Source of the DNA: Poriferisocius sp965200775
GTDB taxonomy: Bacteria > Actinomycetota > Acidimicrobiia > Acidimicrobiales > Bin134
Reading direction: 5' to 3'
Assembly: GCA_965200775.1 (NCBI GenBank)
Contig: OZ241383.1
Location: 2,480,001-2,544,000 of the forward strand
Length of the DNA: 64,000 nt
The translations under genes were made by a program, and so were the position numbers. Under the pieces are notes generated by a model. It was not told where the DNA came from, did no database searches, and worked only from the letters and a program-made list of their open reading frames with translations. Below, piece by piece: positions 44,152 to 53,222 of the stretch (the stretch's first letter is position 1; the number at the start of each line of letters is the position of its first letter).

Positions 44152-47100
44152 TTAGATGCTGGCGGCCTTGTCGTCGAACAGCTCAGGCCCGTACACCTCA
44201 GGCAGCTCGTCGTCGAGCACCTTCGTGATGGTCACCTGCACGGCTGCCCTCGTCTGCTGTCGCTTGCGCCAATCGAGCACAAGCTTGTCGGTGACATGCT
44301 CAAGCAAGTGCTTCGCGGCCACCTTGACCTGGGCCTGCTCGGCCTTGGTCAACTCAAGCTGGGGCTTGGTCAGCAAGTCGTACACTGCCAGCTCCTCCTC
44401 GGTGAGGTCCTCCCGCACGATGCGCTGCTCGTCCTCGGTGAGTTCCTGGTTGATCTCCTTGAGCCGGCGGAGGAGCTCCTCGAGATTGTGAGTGCCGGCG
44501 TTGTACTCGTCGATGAGCCGCCGGAACCGCTCGGCCAGGTCAAGGCGGGTGGGGTTCCTGCGAACGGCGTCGTCGATACGCTCTGCGAGGTCGTGCTGGA
44601 ACTGGCGAGCGAGTGTGCGCCTCTTGCCGGCGAACCGCAAAGCGAGCTGCTCAAAGTCGAGCTGGTTGAGGTCAATGAGCGGGCTGGTGTCGCCGGCCGA
44701 GCGGATGACGTACTCCTCGGCACCAACCGAGCGATCGAGCAGTTCGTTCACCGAGTCCATGACATCGCCGATGTCGGGAGCCTCGGAGGTCGACTCCAGC
44801 TTCTTGGCAATCGAGCGGATCACCGCCACCCGGTGCGTCGCCTGCTGGGCAGTCGGGTCGGGCAACAGCGATTTGAACGCCGAACGGACCCGTCTGGCCA
44901 GGCTCACGTACCGGCGACGGGTGGCGTCGTCAACCAGCAGCGCCTCAACCGCGAAATCCTGCAGAGAGATGAACTCGAAGCCCTTGGCCGCTTCGAGGTC
45001 ACCCAGATCAACGTTCTGCGATTCGAGGAATCCGACCAACTCGTCCATGGCCTCGGCGAGTTCGAGGGCCAACTCGTCTTTTGGCCGGATCGGACTGTCG
45101 CCACCTCCCCCACGCGAAGCGCCGTAGATGGCCAGGGCGTCCTCCAGGTTCCGGAACACACCGACGTAATCAACGATCAAGCCGCAGTCCTTATTTGGGA
45201 ACACTCGGTTCGCCCGGACAATTGTCTGCATGAGCGTGTGGTTGCGCATGGGCTTGTCGAGATAGATGGTCGAACACGACGGAGCGTCAAACCCCGTCAA
45301 CCACATGGCACACACGAACACCAGCCGGAACGGGTCTTCGGGATCCTTGAACTTGGAGTCGAGGTCCTCATCGTTCATTCGCCGACGGTGCGGCACCATG
45401 TCGAGACCCAACTCAGCCATATCGGCAACTTCGTTCTGGGCCTGAGACACCACAACGGCCATGTCGGTCGTTCGCATGAACTCGATGGCCTCCTCCAGCG
45501 GCGGCTTCTCAAGCTCCGCTGTCACCGCCAAGCAAGCCTCCAGCTCGGCGAGATGGACGCTCCACCGCTCGGCCACCAAGTTGTGCATGCGCACCGCAGT
45601 CGCCTTGTCGATGGCCACGTACATGGCCTTGCCCCTAAACCCTCGACCGACGAAGTGCTCGACCAAGTCGTCTGCAATCTCGGCCAACCGCTCGGCTCGA
45701 GTGATGAGGTGGTACTGGCGGGAGAACTGGCGAGCAACCGACCTCTCCTGTTCGGGATCGAGTGTGGCTTCGTCGAGCAACGCCTCAAGCTCAGCGTCGA
45801 AGTCCTCGTTGATGAGCTGCAACTCGGGGATGCGGTTCTCGTAGTAGAGAGGAACGGTGGCGGCGTCCTCCATCGAATCCCTGAAGTTGTAGGTCGTTAC
45901 GTATTCACCGAAAACCTGCCGGGTGAGTTCCACATCGCTGGCGATGAGCGGCGTACCGGTGAAGGCAAGGAACGAGGCATTGGGCAGAGCCTGGCGCATG
46001 TTCCAGGCAAGCTGGTCGTACTGGCTGCGGTGAGCCTCATCGGTGATGACAACGATGTCGTCACGCTCCGACAGCACCGGCATGGCCGCACCGACTTCCG
46101 ACGGACGGAACTTCTGGATCAATGTGAAGACGTAGCGGTGGTCCTGGCCGAGCAACTCCCGAAGATGCTCCGAGCTGCCGGCTTGAACGCTCACCCCAGA
46201 CGTGAGAATGTCCGAGTCGACGAACTCCTCGTAGAGCTGATCGTCGAGGTGCTTGCGATCAGTGACCTCCACGAAGGTCCAGTTGCCCGGCACCTTGCGC
46301 AACACCTTTTGCGTGAACCACAGATTCGACAGCGACTTGCCGCTCCCCTGGGTGTGCCAGAACACCCCGAGCTGCGAACTCTTCTCGGCTCGGGCGACAT
46401 GCAGCGCCTCGATGGCACTGTTGACACCCAGGTACTGATGGTTCCTTGCCACCGCCTTCACCAAACCGCCTGGCTTTTCGGTGTAAACAATGAAGTTCTC
46501 GACAAGATCGAGCAGTCGGTAACGGTCGCAGGTTCCCCGAAGTGCCGTCTCGAGGCTGACAACGCCGACCTCGCCCTCGGAGTTGATCTTCTTCCACTCA
46601 CCAAAGTGGTCCCACGAGGCGTAGGTGGAACCAACCTTGGTCTCGGAGCCATTGGAGACGATCACGAAGGCGTTGGGCCAGAAGACATGGCCGATCGTCT
46701 CCCGGTAGTCCCGCAGGTTGTCGTCGAAGGCATGGCGGACGTTCCTGTGCGACACCTTCAGCTCGATGAGCACCAGCGGGATACCGTTGACGAACAGCAC
46801 GACATCAGCCCGCCGCTTGTACATCTCGCCGGTGACCCATAACTGCGACACCGCCAGCCAGTCATTCGAGTCGGCGTGGTCCCAGTGGATGTAGCGAACC
46901 GTGATCGTCTCCGTTCGTCCATTGACTTCCACACCAACCTTCGTGCCGTCGCGCAGGAGGCGATAGACCTCAAGGTTGGCCCTCACCCGATCCATCGCTG
47001 AGCGGTTCTCTGTGATCCGGTCGATGGCCGTGTCGATGGCATGGTCGGGCACACCCGGGTTGATCGAACGGAGTGCATCTCGAAGACGATGGACCAAGAC

Positions 47101-47244
47101 CACCTCGGACTGGTGGTCACGTCCGAGAGTTCCAAGGGGGCCGAGCATCTCATCAAACCCGGATACGACCTCCCAACCGAGATCGGCAAGCAAACGAAGC
47201 GAAGGCTGCTCGACCAGTTCGTCCTCTGTCAGCCCGCCCACCAT
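44152..47244 (-). CDS. hsdR: type I restriction endonuclease subunit R
   Basis: 1030 aa. The N-terminal PD-(D/E)xK nuclease is in ADVVLFVNGIPLVLIELK. The SF2 translocase motor follows, with Walker A HTQGSGKS, Walker B VITDEAHR and the helicase motif SFLAFTGTPL. A helical C-terminus binds HsdM. HsdR cuts unmodified DNA after translocation by HsdM2S. The ATG follows three nt after the hsdS stop, so M, S and R are one operon. With hsdS interrupted (see next entry), targeting may be impaired. Confidence 0.93.
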   Translation of the reverse strand: MVGGLTEDELVEQPSLRLLADLGWEVVSGFDEMLGPLGTLGRDHQSEVVLVHRLRDALRSINPGVPDHAIDTAIDRITENRSAMDRVRANLEVYRLLRDGTKVGVEVNGRTETITVRYIHWDHADSNDWLAVSQLWVTGEMYKRRADVVLFVNGIPLVLIELKVSHRNVRHAFDDNLRDYRETIGHVFWPNAFVIVSNGSETKVGSTYASWDHFGEWKKINSEGEVGVVSLETALRGTCDRYRLLDLVENFIVYTEKPGGLVKAVARNHQYLGVNSAIEALHVARAEKSSQLGVFWHTQGSGKSLSNLWFTQKVLRKVPGNWTFVEVTDRKHLDDQLYEEFVDSDILTSGVSVQAGSSEHLRELLGQDHRYVFTLIQKFRPSEVGAAMPVLSERDDIVVITDEAHRSQYDQLAWNMRQALPNASFLAFTGTPLIASDVELTRQVFGEYVTTYNFRDSMEDAATVPLYYENRIPELQLINEDFDAELEALLDEATLDPEQERSVARQFSRQYHLITRAERLAEIADDLVEHFVGRGFRGKAMYVAIDKATAVRMHNLVAERWSVHLAELEACLAVTAELEKPPLEEAIEFMRTTDMAVVVSQAQNEVADMAELGLDMVPHRRRMNDEDLDSKFKDPEDPFRLVFVCAMWLTGFDAPSCSTIYLDKPMRNHTLMQTIVRANRVFPNKDCGLIVDYVGVFRNLEDALAIYGASRGGGGDSPIRPKDELALELAEAMDELVGFLESQNVDLGDLEAAKGFEFISLQDFAVEALLVDDATRRRYVSLARRVRSAFKSLLPDPTAQQATHRVAVIRSIAKKLESTSEAPDIGDVMDSVNELLDRSVGAEEYVIRSAGDTSPLIDLNQLDFEQLALRFAGKRRTLARQFQHDLAERIDDAVRRNPTRLDLAERFRRLIDEYNAGTHNLEELLRRLKEINQELTEDEQRIVREDLTEEELAVYDLLTKPQLELTKAEQAQVKVAAKHLLEHVTDKLVLDWRKRQQTRAAVQVTITKVLDDELPEVYGPELFDDKAASI

Positions 47245-47247
47245 GGG

Positions 47248-48480
47248 TTACGCCACCAAGTCAAGGTCCAGGTCGAGATCCGACACATCCAGCTCGCCAG
47301 AGATCAGACGAGGCAACAAGAGGTCACGAATCTCAGACAACAACGCGTTCTGCTGAACTAGGTTCTGGAGCAAATGGACCATGGGATTGACAATGGTCAT
47401 GAATTCTTCAACAAGTCCTTTACTCGGACAGGATAGCGGAATGCGATTCAAATTCGTCTGCGTGATTTTCGGTTGGGCAGCACCTGTGATGTAGCCCGAG
47501 ATCGGATAGTTCGCCACCGCAAGCCATAAGAATCTGGTTGGAAGTAGACTCCCCTTAAGGATGTGCGTATGGTTGTTGACCCAGAACTTGTCATTGACAA
47601 GCTGGAGCACTGGACACCCTTCGCCTGTAACAACTGTGCCATCTTCAGCGAATAACAAATACTCTCCATCAAACAGCCAATCATTGACGCGATCAATGAT
47701 CTTCGCCGCGCCATAGTAGGGATACTCTCCCTGCATATTGCTTCACTGCACTTTTGACAGCGGTTTACGGAAGCGATCGAAGTTATCTGAGACTTTACCG
47801 AGGGTCATCACCTCCCAACCTTCGGGGATCGGACCTAGATCTGAGTTAACAAACTCAACGTCTTCATGGCCGGGAAATCGGAAATGCACAAACCACTTCT
47901 GATACAACAACCGAGCCATCTCTTCCAAAATCTCAATCCGCCGCCGATTATTCTCGATAAGATTATCGGGAGCCGCAAGAATAGATGCAATCTGCTTTTG
48001 ATCTTCAATTTCAGGAAGCTCTACGGGCAACTTCATGAGTGCTGCCTGTCTAATCCCTAGGACTGTGGTTCCAGTTGCATATGCAGCAAGTCGACTCTGC
48101 ATAGTAGGGTCACGAAGCAAGAAGCAAAGGAACCTCGAGTGAAGCCGCTCCTCGTCTGCTCGAAGAACAAACAATCGTTGGCCAACACATGCACGAATTT
48201 GATGACTGAGAAATGCAGCTTCACCCAAGGGAGCCTCAGAAGTTAGAAGTACATCTCCTGCTTGGAGCTCCTCAGACATCCAACGAGAGTGCATCTCCTC
48301 AGAAATATATCGGGCATTCGCCACGCCGTCTATTCGACCATCTTTCACATGCATTGCACTCAAGACTGGTATTCCAAAATCTGTACAGCCACCACCTAGT
48401 TTCTTGGGGGTCTTGCCTCTATTGTCAATCACTAATGCGAGAGCGTCGCCGAGTGGCCCTGACCAACCAGCAGAGGTCAT
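47248..48480 (-). pseudogene. hsdS: type I restriction specificity subunit with in-frame TGA
   Basis: HsdS read in one frame from ATG 48480 to TAA 47248, with one TGA at 47743-47745 (RKPLSKVQ, stop, SNMQGEYPYYGA). Homologues have Arg there (LSxxxR...G.YPYYGA), so a C-to-T change of CGA explains it. The first ORF (245 aa) keeps the first target-recognition domain and the central conserved helix (QKQIASILAAPDNLIENNRR). The second, from ATG 47736, has the rest of TRD2 and the distal helix. Two half-HsdS chains could in principle assemble. HsdM overlaps the start by ATGA. Confidence 0.85.
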
Positions 48481-50018
48481 AGGGAAACTCTCTGAGCAAT
48501 CAACATCACTCTACTTGCCAGAAGCTCGGCTTCTAAGCTGAGGTTTGCGAACTCAGAGTTGAGAGTTGTCAAACGTTCGGCTGAATCGGCTGGTGGTACG
48601 TAAACCGCTGAGCCAACATATCTGCCAGGATTCAAACTCCAACCCTGAGCCTCGACTTCCTTCAGACTCGCCTCAGCGCAGAGTCCGGCTACATCTGCAT
48701 AGTTCTTCTCCGGAAAATGCTCAAGCAATAGCTCGTCACTTCCTACCACGAACTCTGGCTCCTCGCACCTCCATAGACGGACGATGTTAGCGAGGAACTC
48801 AATCTGCTCGGGTGCCCAGTCTCTGTGGGCCCTGTCAATCTGGCGGAAAATGTCGCGAGCATCAATGAACAGCACTTGGTCTTCCCATTCAGTGCCGCGC
48901 TTGCCTCGGTCGAGAAACCAGAGAGTCACCGGCAGGGTCACGGTGTAGAAGAAATTGGTCCCGACCGAAACGATCACGTCCACGCAGCGATCCTCAATGA
49001 GCCGGCGACGAATCTCCGTCTCGGTGCCACGGGCATCAGAAGCCGAGTTGGCCATTACGAAACCGGCCCGACCTCGGTCGTTGAGCGCCGAGTAGAAAGT
49101 TTGGATCCACAGGTAGTTGGCGTTGTCGGGTTTGGGGAGCCCGAACGGAAACCTCGGGTCGTCCTCCAGCTTCACCTTGTCCACTTTGTTCACGTTGAAC
49201 GGGGGATTGGCCATCACGAAGTCGAACGCGCCGACCGAGTCGTGAAGGTCTTCGTAGTAGGTGTTGGCCTCGCGGATGTCGCCGGCCAGGCCGTGGACGG
49301 CGAGGTTCATCTGCGCCAGCCGCACCGTCTCCTTTGTCTTCTCCTGCCCATAGACCGACAGCTCTGAGCCCGGGTCCTTGCGATGACGCTCTACGAAGTG
49401 GGCTGACTGCACGAACATGCCGCCAGAGCCGCAAGCGGGGTCGTAGATCTTGCCGTGATAGGGCTCAAGGATCTCGACGATCAGCTTCACGATCGAGGTT
49501 GGAGTGAAGAACTCGCCACCCTTCTGTCCCTCGGAAAAGGCAAACTGGCCCAGAAAGTACTCGTAGATCAGCCCGAACCCGTCGCCCTCGATCGACTCGG
49601 GGAGGCGGCCGAGCAAACGCAGCAGCTCAACCAGCACGTCATCCGGCAGCTCTGCGTAGTTGCGAGGCAGAACACCTTCGAGATCGGGGTTGGCGTCTTC
49701 CACCGCTCCCATGGCGTCGTTGATGGCCTTGCCGAGGTCAGCGCCCTCCGGGAGCTGGAGAAGGTGGTCGAATCGGGCATGCTCGGGGAGGTAGAGAACG
49801 CCTCGGGCGTGATAGTCGGTGGGGCCGATCTGGCGGCGGCCCGACCCCTTGCCCCCGAGCTCGGCATGGACATCGTCAAAGCGGAGGTCGGCGTACCGCA
49901 GAAAGATGAGGCCCAGAACCGGCGTCGAGTACTCCGAGGCCCGCAATCCGGAGTTGGCTCGAAGCTCATCTGCCGCTTCCCAGAGCCTGTTCTGCAGCTC
50001 GTTCAGATCAGTTGCCAC
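48477..50018 (-). CDS. hsdM: type I restriction methyltransferase subunit M
   Basis: 513 aa from the GTG at 50018, preceded by GAGGAGG six nt upstream; the longer frame from 50057 has no such site. N6-adenine methyltransferase with SAM motif YDPACGSGGMFVQSA and catalytic NPPF in FVMANPPFNVNKV. The N-terminal helical domain (LNELQNRLWEAADELRAN) contacts HsdS. It pairs with hsdS and hsdR as one operon; the last four bases overlap the hsdS ATG. Confidence 0.93.
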   Translation of the reverse strand: MATDLNELQNRLWEAADELRANSGLRASEYSTPVLGLIFLRYADLRFDDVHAELGGKGSGRRQIGPTDYHARGVLYLPEHARFDHLLQLPEGADLGKAINDAMGAVEDANPDLEGVLPRNYAELPDDVLVELLRLLGRLPESIEGDGFGLIYEYFLGQFAFSEGQKGGEFFTPTSIVKLIVEILEPYHGKIYDPACGSGGMFVQSAHFVERHRKDPGSELSVYGQEKTKETVRLAQMNLAVHGLAGDIREANTYYEDLHDSVGAFDFVMANPPFNVNKVDKVKLEDDPRFPFGLPKPDNANYLWIQTFYSALNDRGRAGFVMANSASDARGTETEIRRRLIEDRCVDVIVSVGTNFFYTVTLPVTLWFLDRGKRGTEWEDQVLFIDARDIFRQIDRAHRDWAPEQIEFLANIVRLWRCEEPEFVVGSDELLLEHFPEKNYADVAGLCAEASLKEVEAQGWSLNPGRYVGSAVYVPPADSAERLTTLNSEFANLSLEAELLASRVMLIAQRVSL

Positions 50019-50208
50019 GCACTCCCTCCTCGCCGCCTGACCATTGTGGCCGAGCAAGCCGAACCGAGTTCAAACGAAGATCAGATTCCTCCATCGGAGT
50101 CACAGGACCCCATGGACCGCTTGGCAGGCTGGTGCCAGGGCACGGAGTGGAGCAGAGACCTGGATTCGCCGCATCCGACCTCCGCGGCACCCCTGACCGG
50201 CGACCCCT

Positions 50209-50688
50209 TCAGCGTGTGCGCTGGGGAGTGGCCGTGAGTTCGTACAGCCCGCTCTCATGTGAGATTTCGACCATGCGGTCCAGCGCTTCGCGAGCCCGTT
50301 CGGACTGTCGCTGGCGGTAGGTAAGGACATCAGAGAGCAGGACGCGACGATGACGCCCGGGTCGTTCGTAAGGAATCTCACCGTCCTCCAGCAGCTTCAC
50401 GAACGTAGATCGGCTGATACCCAAGAGGTCGGCCGCCTCCTGGGTAGTGAGATGCCGATCTTCGGTCATAGGGCCACCTACGTCAGACAAGTCGAGCTGG
50501 TGAAGGGCATCGTCGTGAGCGTCCATGATGTGCTCGGCGGCCGCGGAGTCACGATCTCTGTGCTCGCTGCGGGAAATGTACTCGCGAATGGCACGTTGGA
50601 CGGCTTCTTGCACGTAGATGCCGTCGAGACATGAGCGCTCCAGGAGGGCGGCGTGTTCTTCGTCGGTAAGCCTGAGCGTCATCTCCAT
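50209..50688 (-). CDS. antitoxin-like protein joining an RHH and an excisionase-type HTH
   Basis: 159 aa. N-terminal MEMTLRLTDEEHAALLER... YVQEAVQRAIREYISR looks like a ribbon-helix-helix antitoxin domain. From about residue 75 the sequence is the excisionase-type HTH (LTTQEAADLLGISRSTFVKL, LEDGEIPYERPGRHRRV). These are usually separate genes. No PIN or other toxin follows. It lies 190 bp upstream of hsdM in the same direction and could regulate the hsd operon. Confidence 0.65.
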   Translation of the reverse strand: MEMTLRLTDEEHAALLERSCLDGIYVQEAVQRAIREYISRSEHRDRDSAAAEHIMDAHDDALHQLDLSDVGGPMTEDRHLTTQEAADLLGISRSTFVKLLEDGEIPYERPGRHRRVLLSDVLTYRQRQSERAREALDRMVEISHESGLYELTATPQRTR

Positions 50689-50720
50689 GGCCTGTATGGA
50701 ACCAGAGACCTGCCGCCTCT

Positions 50721-50784
50721 GCGTAGCGAATATCAGGTCAAGGGATGTCGCCGTCGGCTCGGAAGCGGTCGACGGCTTGGGCGG
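50721..50784. repeat. left copy of 64-bp direct repeat (attL-like)
   Basis: Matches 53159-53222 at 60 of 64 positions. On the minus strand it encodes AQAVDRFRADGDIP and a stop: the last residues of the glycerophosphodiesterase gene, plus 17 bp beyond its stop. No glycerophosphodiesterase body is here, so it is a copied gene end, as left by site-specific integration. Confidence 0.85.
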
Positions 50785-50813
50785 AGAGTACGGGGCGTGC
50801 CCATTTGTATGCC

Positions 50814-50832
50814 GCTGGGTAACTGTCCCAGC
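50814..50832. promoter_or_regulatory. inverted repeat before the three-gene cassette
   Basis: GCTGGG (50814-50819) and CCCAGC (50827-50832) with a 7-nt loop, ending 22 bp before the first cassette gene. Its position fits an operator or 5' leader hairpin. No clear -10/-35 pair was found. Confidence 0.4.
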
Positions 50833-50854
50833 TACTGCGTACGATTAGTAGGCC

Positions 50855-51205
50855 ATGACGACCGATCTCGGACACCTGCCCCTGCTCCAGTCTCGCGAGG
50901 AGTACGTGGACCACCTAGAGGGCTTCGCTCCACCCACGGTCGACGAACTCCAGAAGGGCAAGACGACCCGGAAGCTCATCAAGACCTTCATGCTCGAGAC
51001 CGCCAGGCACGACCACTCGATCCCCGAATTGGGGTCGGTCTTCCCGGAGCACGTCCAGCTCCACCGTTTGGACGACACGATGTACCGGGTCGAGGATGCG
51101 ACTCACGGAGGCGAGGTCGTTGGGCTGCTGGAGGCCCTCGACGAGCGTCACCCAGTCCTTTACACCACTCTCGCAGCCGACGAGAGCAGCAAGTGGGTCA
51201 AGTAA
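50855..51205 (+). CDS. cassette protein 1, unknown
   Basis: 116 aa, ATG start. Soluble and mixed alpha/beta by composition, with an N-terminal LPLLQSREEYVDHLEGF and a C-terminal region ending TLAADESSKWVK. No motif or family recognised. First of three genes with gaps of 3 nt and then -4 nt, so all are co-translated. The group is bounded by the direct repeats. Confidence 0.7.
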   Translation: MTTDLGHLPLLQSREEYVDHLEGFAPPTVDELQKGKTTRKLIKTFMLETARHDHSIPELGSVFPEHVQLHRLDDTMYRVEDATHGGEVVGLLEALDERHPVLYTTLAADESSKWVK

Positions 51206-51208
51206 GTC

Positions 51209-52087
51209 GTGGACCGAAACCCCTGGTTGGATCGTCTTTGGCTGTCCTCACCTATCCTTTTCGAGCTTTGGCAGTACGTGCGAAGGAACACTCCTGAGCA
51301 TCGCTACATCCGTCTCGGGTTTGAGCACGAGGCTCGATATGAGGCGATGGAGGATCTGGCCGGCTCTACACAGGTCGAGATCGACTCGGAATCCGACGGT
51401 GATGATGAAGACGGCTCACAAGAGCTGATCGAGCGCCGCCGGTCCAAGGTAAGCCTCACCGAGCGGCTCTCGGTCCTAGACGCACAACTGCCTCAACTAC
51501 TGAATCTGTACGACCCTCTCCACTCCCTGGTTCAGCTACAGATGCCGAGCGGTGGGCGCGGGGGGCATCTGCTCTACTACGACGGCCGCGCGACAAACCG
51601 GAGCGACTCTTTCGTGGAGCACCGTTCCACGGTCAAGCTGGTACTTGGGCTCTACCGGAGAATCACCGAGCACGCAGAAGAGCAGCTCTGGGTGGACACA
51701 ACCGACGCTGAAGCGGGTGGGATCACGATCACCGGTGCGCCGGTCACGATCCGGTTCGGTCAGCCGCTCAGCGAAGCCACGTTCGACAGGTTCGTCGAGC
51801 TCGCTCTGCGGAGACGCACAAGCCGCTTCCGAATCGGCGGCTATCTCACCCGCCGAGGCCCAACGAAAGTCCACATGGCGGCAATCGACCGTCATCTCTG
51901 GCAGCCGTTCCTGCTGGAGGCGACCAGCAAGCAGCTACTTGGGGTCCTGCCTCAAGGCACATGCGGCAATACGGTGCATCGCCTCGTCACGAACGTACAA
52001 CGGCACCTGGACCCCAGCGTGGATGTGTGGCTCGGCAGCGAGAAGTACGACACCGCCGTCGCGAATTCGATGGCAGCCGCTGCATGA
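51209..52087 (+). CDS. cassette protein 2, unknown
   Basis: 292 aa from a GTG three nt after the previous stop. The N-terminal third is helical with a very acidic segment (EIDSESDGDDEDGSQE). The C-terminal part has WVDTTDAEAGGITITGAPVT, a beta-rich core and GGYLTRRGPTKVHMAA. No catalytic pattern could be named. Its stop overlaps the ATG of the third gene (ATGA). The tight packing implies that the three proteins act together. Confidence 0.7.
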   Translation: MDRNPWLDRLWLSSPILFELWQYVRRNTPEHRYIRLGFEHEARYEAMEDLAGSTQVEIDSESDGDDEDGSQELIERRRSKVSLTERLSVLDAQLPQLLNLYDPLHSLVQLQMPSGGRGGHLLYYDGRATNRSDSFVEHRSTVKLVLGLYRRITEHAEEQLWVDTTDAEAGGITITGAPVTIRFGQPLSEATFDRFVELALRRRTSRFRIGGYLTRRGPTKVHMAAIDRHLWQPFLLEATSKQLLGVLPQGTCGNTVHRLVTNVQRHLDPSVDVWLGSEKYDTAVANSMAAAA

Positions 52088-53145
52088 CCGACGATTCCGT
52101 TCTCCTCTCCGACCAGGTCTTCCAGCTCAACACCTTCCTCTGGGCTCTCGAGGACATTCCAGAAGGCGGTCCTAACGAACCCGTGCTCAGTCGCGCCGGC
52201 TACTCCCTCGGAGCGATCGGTCGACCTGTCATCGTGCCCAAGGAGGAAGCTGTAATCGCGGCCCTTGGCAATCTCATTGGGTCCACAGATCAATCTGCTT
52301 CCCATCCCGACCTGTGGCTACACCACTCGTCAGATGTCATCGACCCAGTTATCGAGCTGAAGGCGCGAGGGTTCTCCGTAAAGTCCTCGAACAGGCGACA
52401 AGCTCTGAAAATGATCACCTCGGCCACCGATCTCTCACCTTCCCTAGGGGAAGCGTCGAAGCGTCCTGGTCACGTCGTCTACGCAACTGTGTCTTCGGAC
52501 GCCGAGGACCTCTCTGGAACTCTGCGCCAGCTCGCCGGAGACTTGAGATCCGAAGGTGTACCCGCAGCACCCACCGGGGTTCTTGGGTTCTCCATGGAGA
52601 CAGAAGGTGTTGCCCTGTCGAGTCCACGACCTGAGGAACTTCCGCCTCCTGCTGCACAAGCATTCGAGTCTCCAGCGATCGTTCTGAGGCGAGACGGCGA
52701 CAACGACCTCCAACCCTTGTACTTCATACCCTGGATTCCAGGCAACGACAAAAGTCAGCATCCAGACCTGCGATCCGCAGGGTTGACCGAACTCTCCGCC
52801 CGAGTACTGACCCACGCTCTTGCCCAGATCGCCCAGGCCCAGGTACCAGCTACCGTCACCCTCGACGGTCCTCAGCTCCTCGGACAGGCGACCTTCGGAA
52901 TCTTCGACCGGTGGAGAGACTCCGACCGGAAACAATTTGGCAAGGCAGTTGCAGCGATCATTGAGCGGGCTCTGAGTCCCGTCGTCGAGGTCAGGAAATT
53001 TGAGGGCCAGATAGTCGAGGTTGATCTGCCCGACTCCGATACGCAAGACACCGTGATTGAGCGCCCTGAGCGAGCTAACCCTTCTGATCCCGGATCAAAT
53101 CTTGAGGAAGAGATCGAAGCGCCTCCCAAGCTGTTCGACCTATAG
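52084..53145 (+). CDS. cassette protein 3, possible PD-(D/E)xK nuclease
   Basis: 353 aa from the ATG at 52084, which overlaps the previous stop (a longer frame from 51961 is inside gene 2). Residues 75-93 read PDLWLHHSSDVIDPVIELK: PD at 75-76, hydrophobic strand, ELK at 91-93, the spacing of a PD-(D/E)xK nuclease core, followed by ARGFSVKSSNRRQALK. The second half (about 200-330) is a separate helical domain; the tail is acidic. The motif is suggestive, not proof. Convergent with the glycerophosphodiesterase gene. Confidence 0.6.
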   Translation: MTDDSVLLSDQVFQLNTFLWALEDIPEGGPNEPVLSRAGYSLGAIGRPVIVPKEEAVIAALGNLIGSTDQSASHPDLWLHHSSDVIDPVIELKARGFSVKSSNRRQALKMITSATDLSPSLGEASKRPGHVVYATVSSDAEDLSGTLRQLAGDLRSEGVPAAPTGVLGFSMETEGVALSSPRPEELPPPAAQAFESPAIVLRRDGDNDLQPLYFIPWIPGNDKSQHPDLRSAGLTELSARVLTHALAQIAQAQVPATVTLDGPQLLGQATFGIFDRWRDSDRKQFGKAVAAIIERALSPVVEVRKFEGQIVEVDLPDSDTQDTVIERPERANPSDPGSNLEEEIEAPPKLFDL

Positions 53146-53158
53146 GTACGGCGTCCCT

Positions 53159-53222
53159 GCGTAGCGAATATTGGGTCAGGGGATGTCGCCGTCGGCTCGG
53201 AAGCGGTTGACGGCTTGGGCGG
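53159..53222. repeat. right copy of 64-bp direct repeat (attR-like), within the glycerophosphodiesterase 3' end
   Basis: Partner of 50721-50784, 60 of 64 identical. It contains the true stop of the glycerophosphodiesterase gene (53176-53178). The cassette lies exactly between the two copies. Confidence 0.85.

Noticed and set aside
43462..46842. Very long open frame (1126 codons) on the plus strand
   Set aside because: It runs antisense through hsdR and the AlbA_2 gene, which show clear motifs; it is the GC-rich shadow of real genes.
51961..52083. N-terminal extension of cassette protein 3
   Set aside because: It lies entirely inside gene 2 and has a composition unlike the rest; the ATG at 52084 overlaps the gene 2 stop.
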